NCBI RefSeq assembly: GCF_003696285.1
Contig: NZ_RFFL01000009.1
Location: 1 to 64,000, forward strand
Origin: Stutzerimonas nitrititolerans
Lineage (GTDB): Bacteria > Pseudomonadota > Gammaproteobacteria > Pseudomonadales > Pseudomonadaceae
DNA: 64,000 nucleotides
Direction: 5' to 3'
Below, one piece after another: positions 16,811 to 25,532 of this stretch. Within the stretch, counting starts at the first letter, position 1. The number at the start of each line of letters is the position of its first letter. A program made the position numbers and the translations under genes. The notes beneath the pieces were generated by a model. It worked only from the letters and a program-made list of their open reading frames with translations, was not told where the DNA came from and did not search any database.

Positions 16811-17563
16811 ATGAGACATCAACGTTTGGCGCCGGCGATTGCCCTGGTGGGCCTGGTTCTGGCGGGCTGCGACAGCGAGACCAGCGTAAAGCTGGACACG
16901 CCGGCGCAGAAGGCGTCCTACGGCATCGGTCTGAACATGGGCAAGAGCCTGGCGCAGGAAGGGATGGATGATCTCGACTCGACTGCTGTTGCGCAGGGTA
17001 TCGACGATGCCCTGACCAAGCAGGAGCAGAAGCTGACCGACGAGGAGCTGATGGAGGCCTTTGCCTTCCTGCAGACCCGCGCCGAAGAGCGCATGGTCGA
17101 GATGAACAAGGAAGCGGTAGCGGCGGGCGAGAAATTCCTCGCGGACAACGCCAAGCGCGAAGGTGTGAAAACCACCGATTCCGGCCTGCAGTACGAAGTC
17201 ATCAAGCAGGCCGATGGCGCGCAGCCGACCGCCGAAGATGTCGTCACCGTTCACTACGAAGGCAGCCTGGTCGACGGTACCGTCTTCGACAGCTCCATCA
17301 AGCGCGGCAGCCCGATCGACCTGCCGGTCGGTGGTGTGATTCCGGGCTGGGTCGAAGGTCTGCAGCTGATGCATGTCGGTGAGAAGTACAAGCTGTACAT
17401 CCCCAGCGAACTGGCCTACGGCGAGCAGAGCCCGAGCCCGCTGATTCCGGCTAATTCGGTACTGATATTCGAACTCGAACTGCTAGGCATCAAGGGTGAC
17501 GAATCCCAGGCGCCGACAGAAGAGCCCGCACCGGAAGCCGCCGAGCCTGCCACCGAGCAGTAA
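16811..17563 (+). CDS. FKBP-type peptidyl-prolyl isomerase, lipoprotein (Mip/FkpA-like)
   Basis: 250 residues. A lipoprotein signal ends LVLAGC, so lipidation is expected at Cys20. A helical dimerisation domain (about 30-115) precedes the FKBP domain (about 120-228), with TVHYEGSLVDGTVFDSS, VIPGWVEGLQLM and IPSELAYGE. The acidic tail is proline/alanine/glutamate-rich (EEPAPEAAEPATEQ). It catalyses proline isomerisation and chaperones folding in the periplasm. Monocistronic, with its own terminator at 17580. FklB and FkpA names overlap in this family, so no symbol is given. Confidence 0.9.
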   Translation: MRHQRLAPAIALVGLVLAGCDSETSVKLDTPAQKASYGIGLNMGKSLAQEGMDDLDSTAVAQGIDDALTKQEQKLTDEELMEAFAFLQTRAEERMVEMNKEAVAAGEKFLADNAKREGVKTTDSGLQYEVIKQADGAQPTAEDVVTVHYEGSLVDGTVFDSSIKRGSPIDLPVGGVIPGWVEGLQLMHVGEKYKLYIPSELAYGEQSPSPLIPANSVLIFELELLGIKGDESQAPTEEPAPEAAEPATEQ

Positions 17564-17579
17564 TCGAGCCGCTTCACCG

Positions 17580-17615
17580 AACACCGCTTTCCCGCAAGGG
17601 TTGGCGGTGTTTTTG
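17580..17615 (+). terminator. Rho-independent terminator after the FKBP gene
   Basis: ACACCGC (17581-17587) pairs with GCGGTGT (17604-17610), with an inner CCC-GCAA-GGG hairpin and a run TTTTTG on the right. Confidence 0.85.
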
Positions 17616-17700
17616 TTTGTGGGGTGTGTGTTTGGTGGGGCAGGTAGGGAGATGCGTGCCGACGCGTTGCTTTTGCTAGCAAGCTCGGAGGTGAGGTCGA

Positions 17701-17822
17701 TGGCCCCTCTCCCCCTGTGGGAGAGGGGTTGGGGAGAGGGGTTAAGTTGCGTGCGGGCTTTATTCCCCCCCCCCCCCCCCCCCCCCCCCCCCTAGCCCTC
17801 TCCCGCCAAGGGAGAGGGGATC
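17701..17822. repeat. Inverted CCCTCTCCC-type repeats flanking a C-run
   Basis: CCCCTCTCCCCCTGTGGGAG followed by AGGGGTTGGGGAGAGGGG forms the left element, and CCCTCTCCCGCCAAGGGAGAGGGG the right. Between them lies GCGGGCTTTATT and the C28 tract. The same family is seen at 10991, 40199 and 57490. Confidence 0.7.
17765..17792. repeat. Homopolymer run of 28 C
   Basis: Positions 17765-17792 are uninterrupted C. The run sits inside a repeat, not in a gene. Such a length is rare in bacterial chromosomes and is prone to slippage or assembly error. Confidence 0.9.
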
Positions 17823-17850
17823 AGTGCGCGTGGGGCGTGGCTTTGGTGAG

Positions 17851-17922
17851 GAGTCCTACGGCCACAAAAAAGCCCCGGTATGAACCGAGGCTTTCAGATT
17901 TGGCTCCGCGACCAGGACTCGA
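17851..17922. repeat. Copy 1 of a direct repeat: terminator plus 3' end of tRNA-Asn
   Basis: Nearly identical to 18005-18075, which covers the tRNA-Asn terminator and 3' end. Positions 17901-17922 reproduce the last 22 bases of tRNA-Asn including CCA (minus strand) and then break off. The bases 17923-18004 hold palindromes, including ACCTGGGAC-gta-GTCCCAGGT at 17982-18002. Confidence 0.85.
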
Positions 17923-18019
17923 CTGCGCAGCAGAGCGCGCTTCAGCGCGGCCCCGAAGGGGTGAGGCCCTTGGGCCGAATAACCTGGGACGTAGTCCCAG
18001 GTGAGAGTCCCATGGCCAC

Positions 18020-18048
18020 AAAAAAGCCCCGGTATGAACCGAGGCTTT
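18020..18048 (-). terminator. Terminator of tRNA-Asn
   Basis: On the minus strand, AAAGCCTCGGT, a TCAT loop and ACCGGGGCTTT end in a run of Ts. An identical copy lies in the upstream duplicate at 17868-17895. Confidence 0.8.
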
Positions 18049-18053
18049 GAATT

Positions 18054-18129
18054 TGGCTCCGCGACCAGGACTCGAACCTGGGACCCAATGATTAACAGTC
18101 ATTTGCTCTACCGACTGAGCTATCGCGGA
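18054..18129 (-). tRNA. tRNA-Asn (GTT)
   Basis: 76 nt on the minus strand with encoded CCA. Acceptor TCCGCGA pairs with TCGCGGA. The anticodon loop CTGTTAA carries GTT. The T-loop is GGTTCGAGTCC. A broken 3' copy lies 150 bases further on. Confidence 0.97.
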
Positions 18130-18141
18130 ACTGCGGTGCGT

Positions 18142-18169
18142 ATCCTACTGTTTGTTAAAGGGAAGTCAA
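18142..18169 (-). promoter_or_regulatory. Sigma-70 promoter for tRNA-Asn
   Basis: Minus strand TTGACT, 16-base spacer, TAGGAT, ending 12 bases before the tRNA. It lies right behind the aminotransferase stop. Confidence 0.7.
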
Positions 18170-18180
18170 GCCCTGGCGGA

Positions 18181-19377
18181 TCAGATCACCTGCACGATGG
18201 CGTCGGTGACGTGGTCCAGGTTGTTGTGGTTCAGCGCGGCCGCGCAGATGCGCCCCGTGCCGATGGCGTAGACGCCGAATTCCACGCGCAGGCGCTCGAC
18301 CTGTGCTGCCGTCAGTCCGGAATAGGAGAACATGCCGCGTTGCTTGGCGACGAAGCTGAAGTCCTGCCTGGCGCCTTTTTCGGCCAGCTGGCGGACCATG
18401 GTCAGGCGCATTTCCTGGATGCGGGTGCGCATCTCGCCCAGTTCGGCTTCCCACATGGCGCGCAGTTCCGCGTTGTTGAGCACGGCGGAAACCACGGTGG
18501 CGCCGTGAGTCGGCGGGTTGGAATAGTTGGTGCGGATCACGCGCTTGATCTGCGACAGCACGCGGGCCGATTCTTCGCGGCTCTGGGTGACCATCGACAG
18601 CGCGCCGACGCGCTCGCCGTACAGCGAGAAGGATTTGGAGAACGAGCTGGAGACGAAGAAGGTCAAGCCGGACTCGGCGAACAGGCGCACGGCCGCGGCG
18701 TCTTCCTCGATGCCGTCACCGAAGCCCTGATAGGCGATGTCGATGAAAGGTACGTGGTCCTTGGCACGCAGGACGTCCAGTACCTGTTTCCAGTCTTCGG
18801 GTAGCAGGTCGACGCCGGTGGGGTTGTGGCAGCAGGCGTGCAGCACGACGATGGAGCGCGGAGGAAGATTCTTCAGGTCCTCGAGCATGCCCGCGCGGTC
18901 GATGCCATGGCTGGCGGCATCGTAATAGGCGTAGTTCTGCACGGGGAAGCCGGCGGACTCGAACAGGGCGCGATGATTTTCCCAGCTCGGGTTGCTGATG
19001 GCGACCACGGCATCCGGCAGGATGCGCTTGAGGAAGTCGGCACCGATCTTCAGTGCGCCGGTGCCGCCCAGGGCCTGGCTGGTCACCACGCGGCCGTCGG
19101 CTACCAGGGCCGAATCCGCACCGAACAGCAGTCCCTGGACCGCCATGTCATAGCTGGCGATGCCTTCGATGGGCAGGTAGCCGCGCGGTGCATTCAGCTC
19201 CAGGCGGGCCATCTCCGCCGCGGCGACCGCGCGCAGCAGGGGAATGCGACCTTCTTCGTTGTAATAGACGCCAACCCCCAGGTTGACCTTGTTCGGCCGC
19301 GTGTCGGCGTTGAAGGCTTCATTGAGGCCGAGAATCGGATCGCGCGGCGCCATTTCGACAGCAGAGAACAAACTCAT
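18181..19377 (-). CDS. Aromatic/aspartate aminotransferase (class I, TyrB/AspC type)
   Basis: 398 residues. PLP-dependent fold type I; the Schiff-base lysine is Lys248 in SSSFSKSFSLYGERVG. HACCHNPTGVD and SNPSWENH are family signatures. It swaps amino groups between aspartate, tyrosine or phenylalanine and 2-oxoglutarate; substrate range cannot be read from sequence. Divergent from uvrB, the order found in P. aeruginosa beside uvrB, which supports orthology with that housekeeping aminotransferase. Confidence 0.9.
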   Translation of the reverse strand: MSLFSAVEMAPRDPILGLNEAFNADTRPNKVNLGVGVYYNEEGRIPLLRAVAAAEMARLELNAPRGYLPIEGIASYDMAVQGLLFGADSALVADGRVVTSQALGGTGALKIGADFLKRILPDAVVAISNPSWENHRALFESAGFPVQNYAYYDAASHGIDRAGMLEDLKNLPPRSIVVLHACCHNPTGVDLLPEDWKQVLDVLRAKDHVPFIDIAYQGFGDGIEEDAAAVRLFAESGLTFFVSSSFSKSFSLYGERVGALSMVTQSREESARVLSQIKRVIRTNYSNPPTHGATVVSAVLNNAELRAMWEAELGEMRTRIQEMRLTMVRQLAEKGARQDFSFVAKQRGMFSYSGLTAAQVERLRVEFGVYAIGTGRICAAALNHNNLDHVTDAIVQVI

Positions 19378-19666
19378 GGTGGGGAGGCTCGAAGAGAAGA
19401 GGGTGAGTGATACGGCGCCCTCGCTTCATGCAGAGGGCTGCGGGCAAACGGGCAGGATTATAGCCATCCTGGGCTTTCGTTGCGAATGGCGGGGGCGGTT
19501 TTCCTGACAGAATTGATACCCTCGGCAGCGCAGATTCCGCCAGGATCTGTCGAAATTTCGTGCGTGGCGCGCCGGAGACGCCAATAGATACCAGTCACCG
19601 CTGCTGGCTGGCAGCCGAAATGTCACAATCGGCGTTCCAGCCGGTCCGCACTTCCCAGAGGTCGTT

Positions 19667-21682
19667 ATGTCGCAATTTGAACTGGTCACCCGATTCAAGC
19701 CCGCCGGTGACCAGCCCGAAGCCATTCGGCAGATGATCGAAGGCATCGAGGCCGGGTTGTCGCACCAGACATTGCTGGGCGTGACCGGCTCGGGCAAGAC
19801 CTTCAGCATTGCCAACGTGATTGCCCACGTGCAACGCCCGACCCTGGTGCTGGCGCCGAACAAGACGCTGGCGGCGCAGCTCTACGGCGAGTTCAAGGCG
19901 TTCTTCCCACGCAACGCGGTGGAGTATTTCGTCTCCTACTACGACTACTACCAGCCCGAGGCCTATGTGCCGTCGTCGGACACCTTCATCGAGAAGGATG
20001 CCTCGATCAACGACCATATCGAGCAGATGCGCCTGTCCGCGACCAAGGCGCTGCTGGAGCGCAAGGACGCCATCATCGTCACCACGGTGTCGTGCATCTA
20101 CGGCCTGGGTGATCCGCAGTCGTACCTGAAGATGGTATTGCACGTCGACCGCGGTGACCGCCTCGATCAGCGCGAGCTTCTGCGCCGCCTGGCCGGCCTG
20201 CAGTACACCCGCAACGATATGGATTTCGCTCGCGCGACCTTCCGCGTGCGCGGCGACGTGATCGACATCTTCCCGGCCGAATCCGATCTGGAAGCGGTGC
20301 GCATCGAGCTGTTCGACGACGAGGTGGAGAGCCTCTCGGCCTTCGATCCGCTGACCGGCGAGGTGATCCGCAAGCTGCCACGCTTCACCTTCTATCCCAA
20401 GAGCCACTACGTGACGCCGCGCGAAACCCTGCTCGAGGCGGTGGAGAAGATCAAGGTCGAGCTCAAGGACCGGCTGGACTACCTGCGCAGCCAGAACAAG
20501 CTGGTGGAGGCGCAGCGCCTGGAGCAGCGCACGCGCTTCGATCTGGAAATGATCATGGAACTGGGCTACTGCAACGGCATCGAGAACTACTCGCGCTACC
20601 TCTCGGGTCGCGAAAGCGGCGAAGCGCCGCCGACGCTGTACGACTACCTGCCGGCCGATGCGCTGCTGGTGATCGACGAGTCCCACGTCAGCGTGCCGCA
20701 GGTCGGCGCCATGTACAAAGGCGACCGCTCGCGCAAGGAAACCCTGGTGGAATACGGCTTCCGCCTGCCGTCGGCACTGGACAACCGGCCCATGCGCTTC
20801 GACGAGTGGGAGGCGATCAGCCCGCAGACCATCTTCGTTTCCGCGACGCCGGGACCATACGAGGCCGAGCACGCCGGGCGCGTGGTCGAGCAGGTGGTGC
20901 GGCCAACGGGGTTGGTCGATCCGCAGATCGAAGTGCGTCCGGCGCTGACCCAGGTCGATGATCTGCTCTCGGAAATCACCAAGAGTGTGGCCAAGGAAGA
21001 GCGTGTGCTGGTCACCACCCTGACCAAGCGCATGGCCGAAGACCTGACCGACTACCTCGGCGATCACGGCGTCAAGGTGCGCTACCTGCATTCGGACATC
21101 GATACGGTGGAGCGCGTCGAGATCATCCGCGATCTGCGCCTGGGCGTGTTCGACGTGCTGGTGGGCATCAACCTGCTGCGCGAAGGGCTGGACATGCCCG
21201 AGGTGTCGCTTGTAGCGATCCTCGATGCGGACAAGGAAGGCTTCCTGCGTTCCGAACGCTCGCTGATCCAGACCATCGGTCGCGCGGCGCGCAACCTCAA
21301 CGGCCGGGCGATTCTCTACGCCGACTCGATCACCGGCTCGATGCAGCGCGCCATCGACGAGACCGAGCGCCGGCGCAACAAGCAGATCGCCTTCAACGAG
21401 GCCCACGGCATCGTGCCGCAAGGCGTAGTCAAGGATGTGCAGGACATTCTCGAAGGCGCCACCGTGCCGGGTTCGCGCAGCAAGAAGCGTCGCGGGGAGG
21501 CCAAGGCGGCGGAAGAGGCGGCGCGTTACGAAAGCGAACTGCGCTCGCCCAGCGAAATCACCAAACGGATTCGCCAGTTGGAAGAGCGCATGCTGCTGCA
21601 GGCGCGCGACCTGGAGTTCGAGGCGGCCGCACAGACCCGAGACGAGATCCACAAGCTGCGCGAGCGATTGCTGCAGGTATAG
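19667..21682 (+). CDS. uvrB: Excinuclease ABC subunit B
   Basis: 671 residues, the usual length. Walker A GVTGSGKT (38-45), beta-hairpin residues in [11 protein letters not shown], helicase motifs VIDES and [16 protein letters not shown], and the C-terminal UVR motif (about 630-670) that binds UvrA/UvrC. It verifies DNA damage and loads UvrC in nucleotide excision repair. The ATG follows AGAGGTCGTT. No LexA box was found upstream by eye. Monocistronic, with the same neighbours as in P. aeruginosa. Confidence 0.97.
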   Translation: MSQFELVTRFKPAGDQPEAIRQMIEGIEAGLSHQTLLGVTGSGKTFSIANVIAHVQRPTLVLAPNKTLAAQLYGEFKAFFPRNAVEYFVSYYDYYQPEAYVPSSDTFIEKDASINDHIEQMRLSATKALLERKDAIIVTTVSCIYGLGDPQSYLKMVLHVDRGDRLDQRELLRRLAGLQYTRNDMDFARATFRVRGDVIDIFPAESDLEAVRIELFDDEVESLSAFDPLTGEVIRKLPRFTFYPKSHYVTPRETLLEAVEKIKVELKDRLDYLRSQNKLVEAQRLEQRTRFDLEMIMELGYCNGIENYSRYLSGRESGEAPPTLYDYLPADALLVIDESHVSVPQVGAMYKGDRSRKETLVEYGFRLPSALDNRPMRFDEWEAISPQTIFVSATPGPYEAEHAGRVVEQVVRPTGLVDPQIEVRPALTQVDDLLSEITKSVAKEERVLVTTLTKRMAEDLTDYLGDHGVKVRYLHSDIDTVERVEIIRDLRLGVFDVLVGINLLREGLDMPEVSLVAILDADKEGFLRSERSLIQTIGRAARNLNGRAILYADSITGSMQRAIDETERRRNKQIAFNEAHGIVPQGVVKDVQDILEGATVPGSRSKKRRGEAKAAEEAARYESELRSPSEITKRIRQLEERMLLQARDLEFEAAAQTRDEIHKLRERLLQV

Positions 21683-21803
21683 CCGGTTACCCCTCGACGA
21701 TCGCCGTTGGCTGGTGAAGCGGCGGCCATGTTCCATGGACTCAATCCGTAAGCGATAGCTTCCTCGCGCTCGCTCGAGCGGGCGTTCGTAAAAATGATGT
21801 AAT

Positions 21804-21818
21804 TGTTATGATATAACA
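21804..21818. promoter_or_regulatory. Zur box upstream of the zinc receptor gene
   Basis: TGTTATGATATAACA is a near-perfect palindrome (arms TGTTAT/ATAACA) matching the Zur-type GTTATnnTATAAC pattern. It is set in AT-rich DNA about 110 bases before the TonB receptor start, where a repressor would block transcription when zinc is ample. Confidence 0.8.
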
Positions 21819-21926
21819 TGTGATAGATTCTCCAGCCGCAAACCCTGCTCCTGTCGTTCGGGCTCGGTGCGCACCAGTCATCCCCGGTTGCTTCGGAAGG
21901 CAGCCGCCACTGTTTGGAGAATCACA

Positions 21927-23945
21927 ATGAAACTGAAGCGTCATCCGCTGGCCCTGGCAATTAGCCTAAGCTTCGTCCCCGCCGCATGGGCCGCCGATCC
22001 GGTCGAACTCGATGCCGTGGTGGTCAGCGCCAGCGGCCTGGCCAGGCAGAGCCACGAGATGACCACGCCTGCCGAGGTCCTGGAAGGTGATGAGCTGGTG
22101 TTGCGCCGCGAGGCGACGTTGGGAGAAACCTTGGAAAGTCTGCCCGGTGTGCGTTCCAGCAGTTTCGGCGCAGGCGCGGCGCGTCCGGTGATCCGCGGTC
22201 TGGATGGCGCACGGGTGAAGGTGCTGAGCGATGGTGTGGAATTGCTCGACGCGTCCACCATCAGCCCGGACCATGCGGTGACCAGCGAGCCGCTGCTGGC
22301 CGAGCGTATCGAGGTGCTCAAGGGGCCGGCGACGCTTCTGTATGGCGGCGGGGCCATCGGCGGCGTGGTCAACGTGATCGACCGCAAGGTACCCACCTAC
22401 GTGCCGGAGAAAGGCTACGAGGGTGAGCTGGAGCTACGGGCCAACAGTGTGGCCAACGAAGGCGCCGGCGTGTTCGGCATCACCGCCGGCAGCGGCAACT
22501 TCGCCGTGCGCGCCGAAGGAACCAAGCGCCAGGCCGATGAATACGAGATTCCCGGCTCGCCATCCAGGCAGGCCGGTTCCTACAACGACACCGACAGCTT
22601 CACACTGGGCGCGAGCTACATCGGTGCGCGCGGCTATCTCGGCCTGGCTTACGGCGAGCAGAACAATCGCTACGGTCTGCTGGCCCACGAGCATGCCGAT
22701 TGCCATACCCATGGCAGCGACTGGCACTGCGGTGGCCATGGACACGGTCATGGCCATGACGACCACGATCATGAGCACGGCGGCGTACCCTACATCGACA
22801 TGCGGCAGAAACGCTGGGACCTGCGCGGCGAGCTGAGTGAACCGCTGCCGGGCTTCGAGCTGGCGCGGCTGCGCGTCGGGCACTCCAACTACCAGCACGA
22901 GGAAATCGAGGGTGGCGAAGTCGGTACCCGTTTCAACAACGATGCCACCGACGCCCGCCTGGAGCTGACCCATCGGCCGCTGTTCGGCTGGCGCGGCGTA
23001 CTGGGTGGGCAAACCCTGCGGCGTGATTTCGAAGCGCTCGGCGAAGAGGCCTACGTTCCGCCGACGCTGACGCGCAACCATGGCTTGTTCCTGCTCGAGG
23101 AATACACCGCCGGCGCCTGGCGCTACGAGCTCGGCCTGCGACACGAATGGCAGGACATCGAGGCCGATGGCCGGCGCGACACCGATCACAGTGGTACCTC
23201 GGTTTCCGCAGGGGCGGTCTGGACGTTCGCGCCGCAGTACTCGCTGGGCTTCTCGCTGTCGCGTTCGCAGCGTCTGCCTACTGCCGAAGAGTTGTACGCC
23301 AACGGCCCGCATGCGGCGACCCGTACCGTCGAACTGGGCAACGTCGAGCTGGAGGAAGAAACCTCGCACAACGCCGAGATCACCCTGCGCAAGTTCGCCG
23401 GGCCTACCACCTTCAGCTTCAGCCTGTTCCGCAACGAGGTGAACGATTTCATCTACGCCGCCGACAGCGGTCATGACATCGGTGGTGGCTATCGCGAGAT
23501 CGAGTACCGTCAGCAGGATGCCGTGCTCACCGGGGCGGAAGGGGAGGTGCGTTTCCAGGTCGCCGATGCCACAGCGTTCACCCTGTTCGGCGACCACGTG
23601 CGCGGCAAGCTGCGCGATGGTGGTGGCGACCTGCCGCGTATTCCGGCCGATCGTCTTGGCGTGCGCCTCGACCAGAGCTTCACCACGGCCCTGAACGGCC
23701 AGCTGGAGTTCTACCGCGTGCAACGCCAGGACGACCTGGCCGACTACGAGACCGAAACCGGTGGCTACAACATGCTTGGCGCCAGCCTTGGCTACAGCGG
23801 CTCGCTGAACCAGACCGACTACCTGTTGTACCTCAAGGCCAACAACCTGCTGGACGAAAAGGCGCGCGAGCACAGCTCCTTCATCAAGGACGACGTGCTG
23901 CTGCCCGGGCGCAACCTGACCGTGGGCGTGCGCTTGGCGTTCTGA
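21927..23945 (+). CDS. znuD: TonB-dependent outer-membrane zinc receptor (ZnuD-like)
   Basis: 672 residues from the ATG at 21927, which follows TTTGGAGA and begins a signal peptide ending AWA. The plug domain (ELDAVVVSASG through LLYGGGAIGGVVNVID) is followed by a 22-strand barrel ending NLTVGVRLAF. An extracellular loop (about residues 250-285) is extremely His/Asp-rich (CHTHGSDWHCGGHGHGHGHD then more), as in ZnuD. With the Zur box at 21804 this indicates zinc uptake powered by TonB-ExbBD. It stands alone, with no znuABC nearby. Confidence 0.9.
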   Translation: MKLKRHPLALAISLSFVPAAWAADPVELDAVVVSASGLARQSHEMTTPAEVLEGDELVLRREATLGETLESLPGVRSSSFGAGAARPVIRGLDGARVKVLSDGVELLDASTISPDHAVTSEPLLAERIEVLKGPATLLYGGGAIGGVVNVIDRKVPTYVPEKGYEGELELRANSVANEGAGVFGITAGSGNFAVRAEGTKRQADEYEIPGSPSRQAGSYNDTDSFTLGASYIGARGYLGLAYGEQNNRYGLLAHEHADCHTHGSDWHCGGHGHGHGHDDHDHEHGGVPYIDMRQKRWDLRGELSEPLPGFELARLRVGHSNYQHEEIEGGEVGTRFNNDATDARLELTHRPLFGWRGVLGGQTLRRDFEALGEEAYVPPTLTRNHGLFLLEEYTAGAWRYELGLRHEWQDIEADGRRDTDHSGTSVSAGAVWTFAPQYSLGFSLSRSQRLPTAEELYANGPHAATRTVELGNVELEEETSHNAEITLRKFAGPTTFSFSLFRNEVNDFIYAADSGHDIGGGYREIEYRQQDAVLTGAEGEVRFQVADATAFTLFGDHVRGKLRDGGGDLPRIPADRLGVRLDQSFTTALNGQLEFYRVQRQDDLADYETETGGYNMLGASLGYSGSLNQTDYLLYLKANNLLDEKAREHSSFIKDDVLLPGRNLTVGVRLAF

Positions 23946-23978
23946 CCGAGCGAAGCGCCCTGTTGCGTTAGAGTCAGC

Positions 23979-25532
23979 TCAGTGGCCGCCAGCGCCGGCC
24001 TGCATATCCTGCGGCAGCGGGCGCGTCAGCAGCACGGCGACCATGCTGATGGCCAGGGCGATGCCGACGAAGTGGAAGGCGTCGTTGTAGGCCATGATCA
24101 TCGCCTGCTGATGGGTGATTTCGCTGAGCCGGCCCAGTGCCGCCTGCTCGCTGCCCAGTTGCGCAGTCAGGGTGCTCAGGCGCTCGGCGACCGCCGGGTT
24201 GGTCGGCACCAGCGCTTCGCGCAGGTAGTCGAAATAGACCTTGGTGCGGCTGTCCAGCAGGGTGGCGAGCAGGGCGATGCCGATGGCGCCGCCCAGGTTG
24301 CGCAGGATGTTGAACAGGCTGGAGGCGGAACCGGCGTCCTGTGGCTGCACGTAGGCGGTGGCGATCAGCGAGATGGTCACCATGATCAGCGGCTGGCCGA
24401 TCGCGCGGATGATCTGGATGGGATGGAACTGATCACCGGCGAAGTCCGGGTTGAGCGCTCCCGAGGCGAAGCTGGACAGGCCGAACAGGGCGAAGCCCGC
24501 GGCGCATAGCCATTTCGGCGGGATGATCTTCATCAGCTTGGGCACCAGCGGAATCAGGAACAGCTGCGGAATGCCCATCCACATGATCACCTGGCCGATC
24601 TGCAGGGCGTTGTACTGCTGGATCTGCGCCAGGTACAGCGGCAGCAGGTAGATCGAACCGTAGAGCCCGAGGCCCATGCCGAGACTGGCGACGCTGGTCA
24701 GGCCGAAGTTGCGCTCGCGCAGGATGCCCAGATTGATCAGCGGGTTGGGCCGCGACAGCTGCAGAATCACGAACAGGATCAGGCTCAGCAGGGCGACGAC
24801 GCCCAGCTCGACGATCAGGCTCGATTCGAGCCAGTCCTTGCGATGGCCTTCTTCGAGAAACACCTGCAGGCAGCCGAGGCCGGCCGCCAGCGTGACGATG
24901 CCGGCGTAGTCGGTGCTCTTCAGCAGCTCCCAGTGCGGCTTCTTCTTCTCCAGGCCGTAGAGCAGGCCGGCGATCATCACCAGGCCTGGTGGCACGTTGA
25001 TGTAGAAGATGTACTCCCAGCCCCAGTTCTCGGTGAGCCAGCCGCCGAGCGTCGGGCCGATCGACGGGGCGAAGGTCGCGGTGATGGCGAACAGCGCCAT
25101 GCCCTTGGCTCGCTGACTCTCCGGCAGCTTGATCAGCGTCAGCGTGAACGCCAGCGGGATCAGCGCGCCGCCGGTGAAGCCCTGCAGCGCCCGGAAGACG
25201 ATCATGCTTTCAAGGTTCCAGGCGAAGGAGCAGAGCAGGGAAGAGATCAGAAAACCGATCGACACCCAGACGGCAAGCCGACGTGCCGAGAGCAGCTGCA
25301 CCAGCCAGGCGGTCAGCGGAATCATGATGATTTCCGCCACCAGGTACGAGGTGGAAATCCACGAGCCTTCCTCCAGCGTGGCCGAGAGCGCGCCCTGGAT
25401 GTCCTTGAGCGACGAGTTGGTGATCTGGATATCCAGCACCGCCATGAAGGCGCCGAGCATGGCGCTCATCACGGCGATCCAGTCGCGCCGGCTGGGTTCG
25501 CCGACCGGGCGGGTCAGTGCATCAGCGGCCAC
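23979..25532 (-). CDS. DHA2-family MFS drug efflux permease (EmrB-like)
   Basis: 517 residues from a GTG start, 14 predicted transmembrane helices. MFS marks include AVLDIQITNSSLKDIQG in helix 1, SYLVAEIIMIPLTAWL and the motif-C type TFAPSIGPTLGGW. It works with an EmrA-type adaptor and an outer-membrane channel to expel hydrophobic drugs. Overlaps the 3' end of the adaptor gene by 11 bases, so the two are translated together. No TolC-like gene is present. Sits between uvrB and gltX as in P. aeruginosa. Confidence 0.9.
   Translation of the reverse strand: MAADALTRPVGEPSRRDWIAVMSAMLGAFMAVLDIQITNSSLKDIQGALSATLEEGSWISTSYLVAEIIMIPLTAWLVQLLSARRLAVWVSIGFLISSLLCSFAWNLESMIVFRALQGFTGGALIPLAFTLTLIKLPESQRAKGMALFAITATFAPSIGPTLGGWLTENWGWEYIFYINVPPGLVMIAGLLYGLEKKKPHWELLKSTDYAGIVTLAAGLGCLQVFLEEGHRKDWLESSLIVELGVVALLSLILFVILQLSRPNPLINLGILRERNFGLTSVASLGMGLGLYGSIYLLPLYLAQIQQYNALQIGQVIMWMGIPQLFLIPLVPKLMKIIPPKWLCAAGFALFGLSSFASGALNPDFAGDQFHPIQIIRAIGQPLIMVTISLIATAYVQPQDAGSASSLFNILRNLGGAIGIALLATLLDSRTKVYFDYLREALVPTNPAVAERLSTLTAQLGSEQAALGRLSEITHQQAMIMAYNDAFHFVGIALAISMVAVLLTRPLPQDMQAGAGGH

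Noticed and set aside
17496-17795. Plus-strand frame running through the C-run
   Set aside because: It is out of frame with the FKBP gene and made of repeats and polyproline from the C-tract.
19595-21736. Minus-strand open frame of 713 codons opposite uvrB
   Set aside because: It is the antisense shadow of uvrB caused by high GC at third codon positions; no start site or family sequence.
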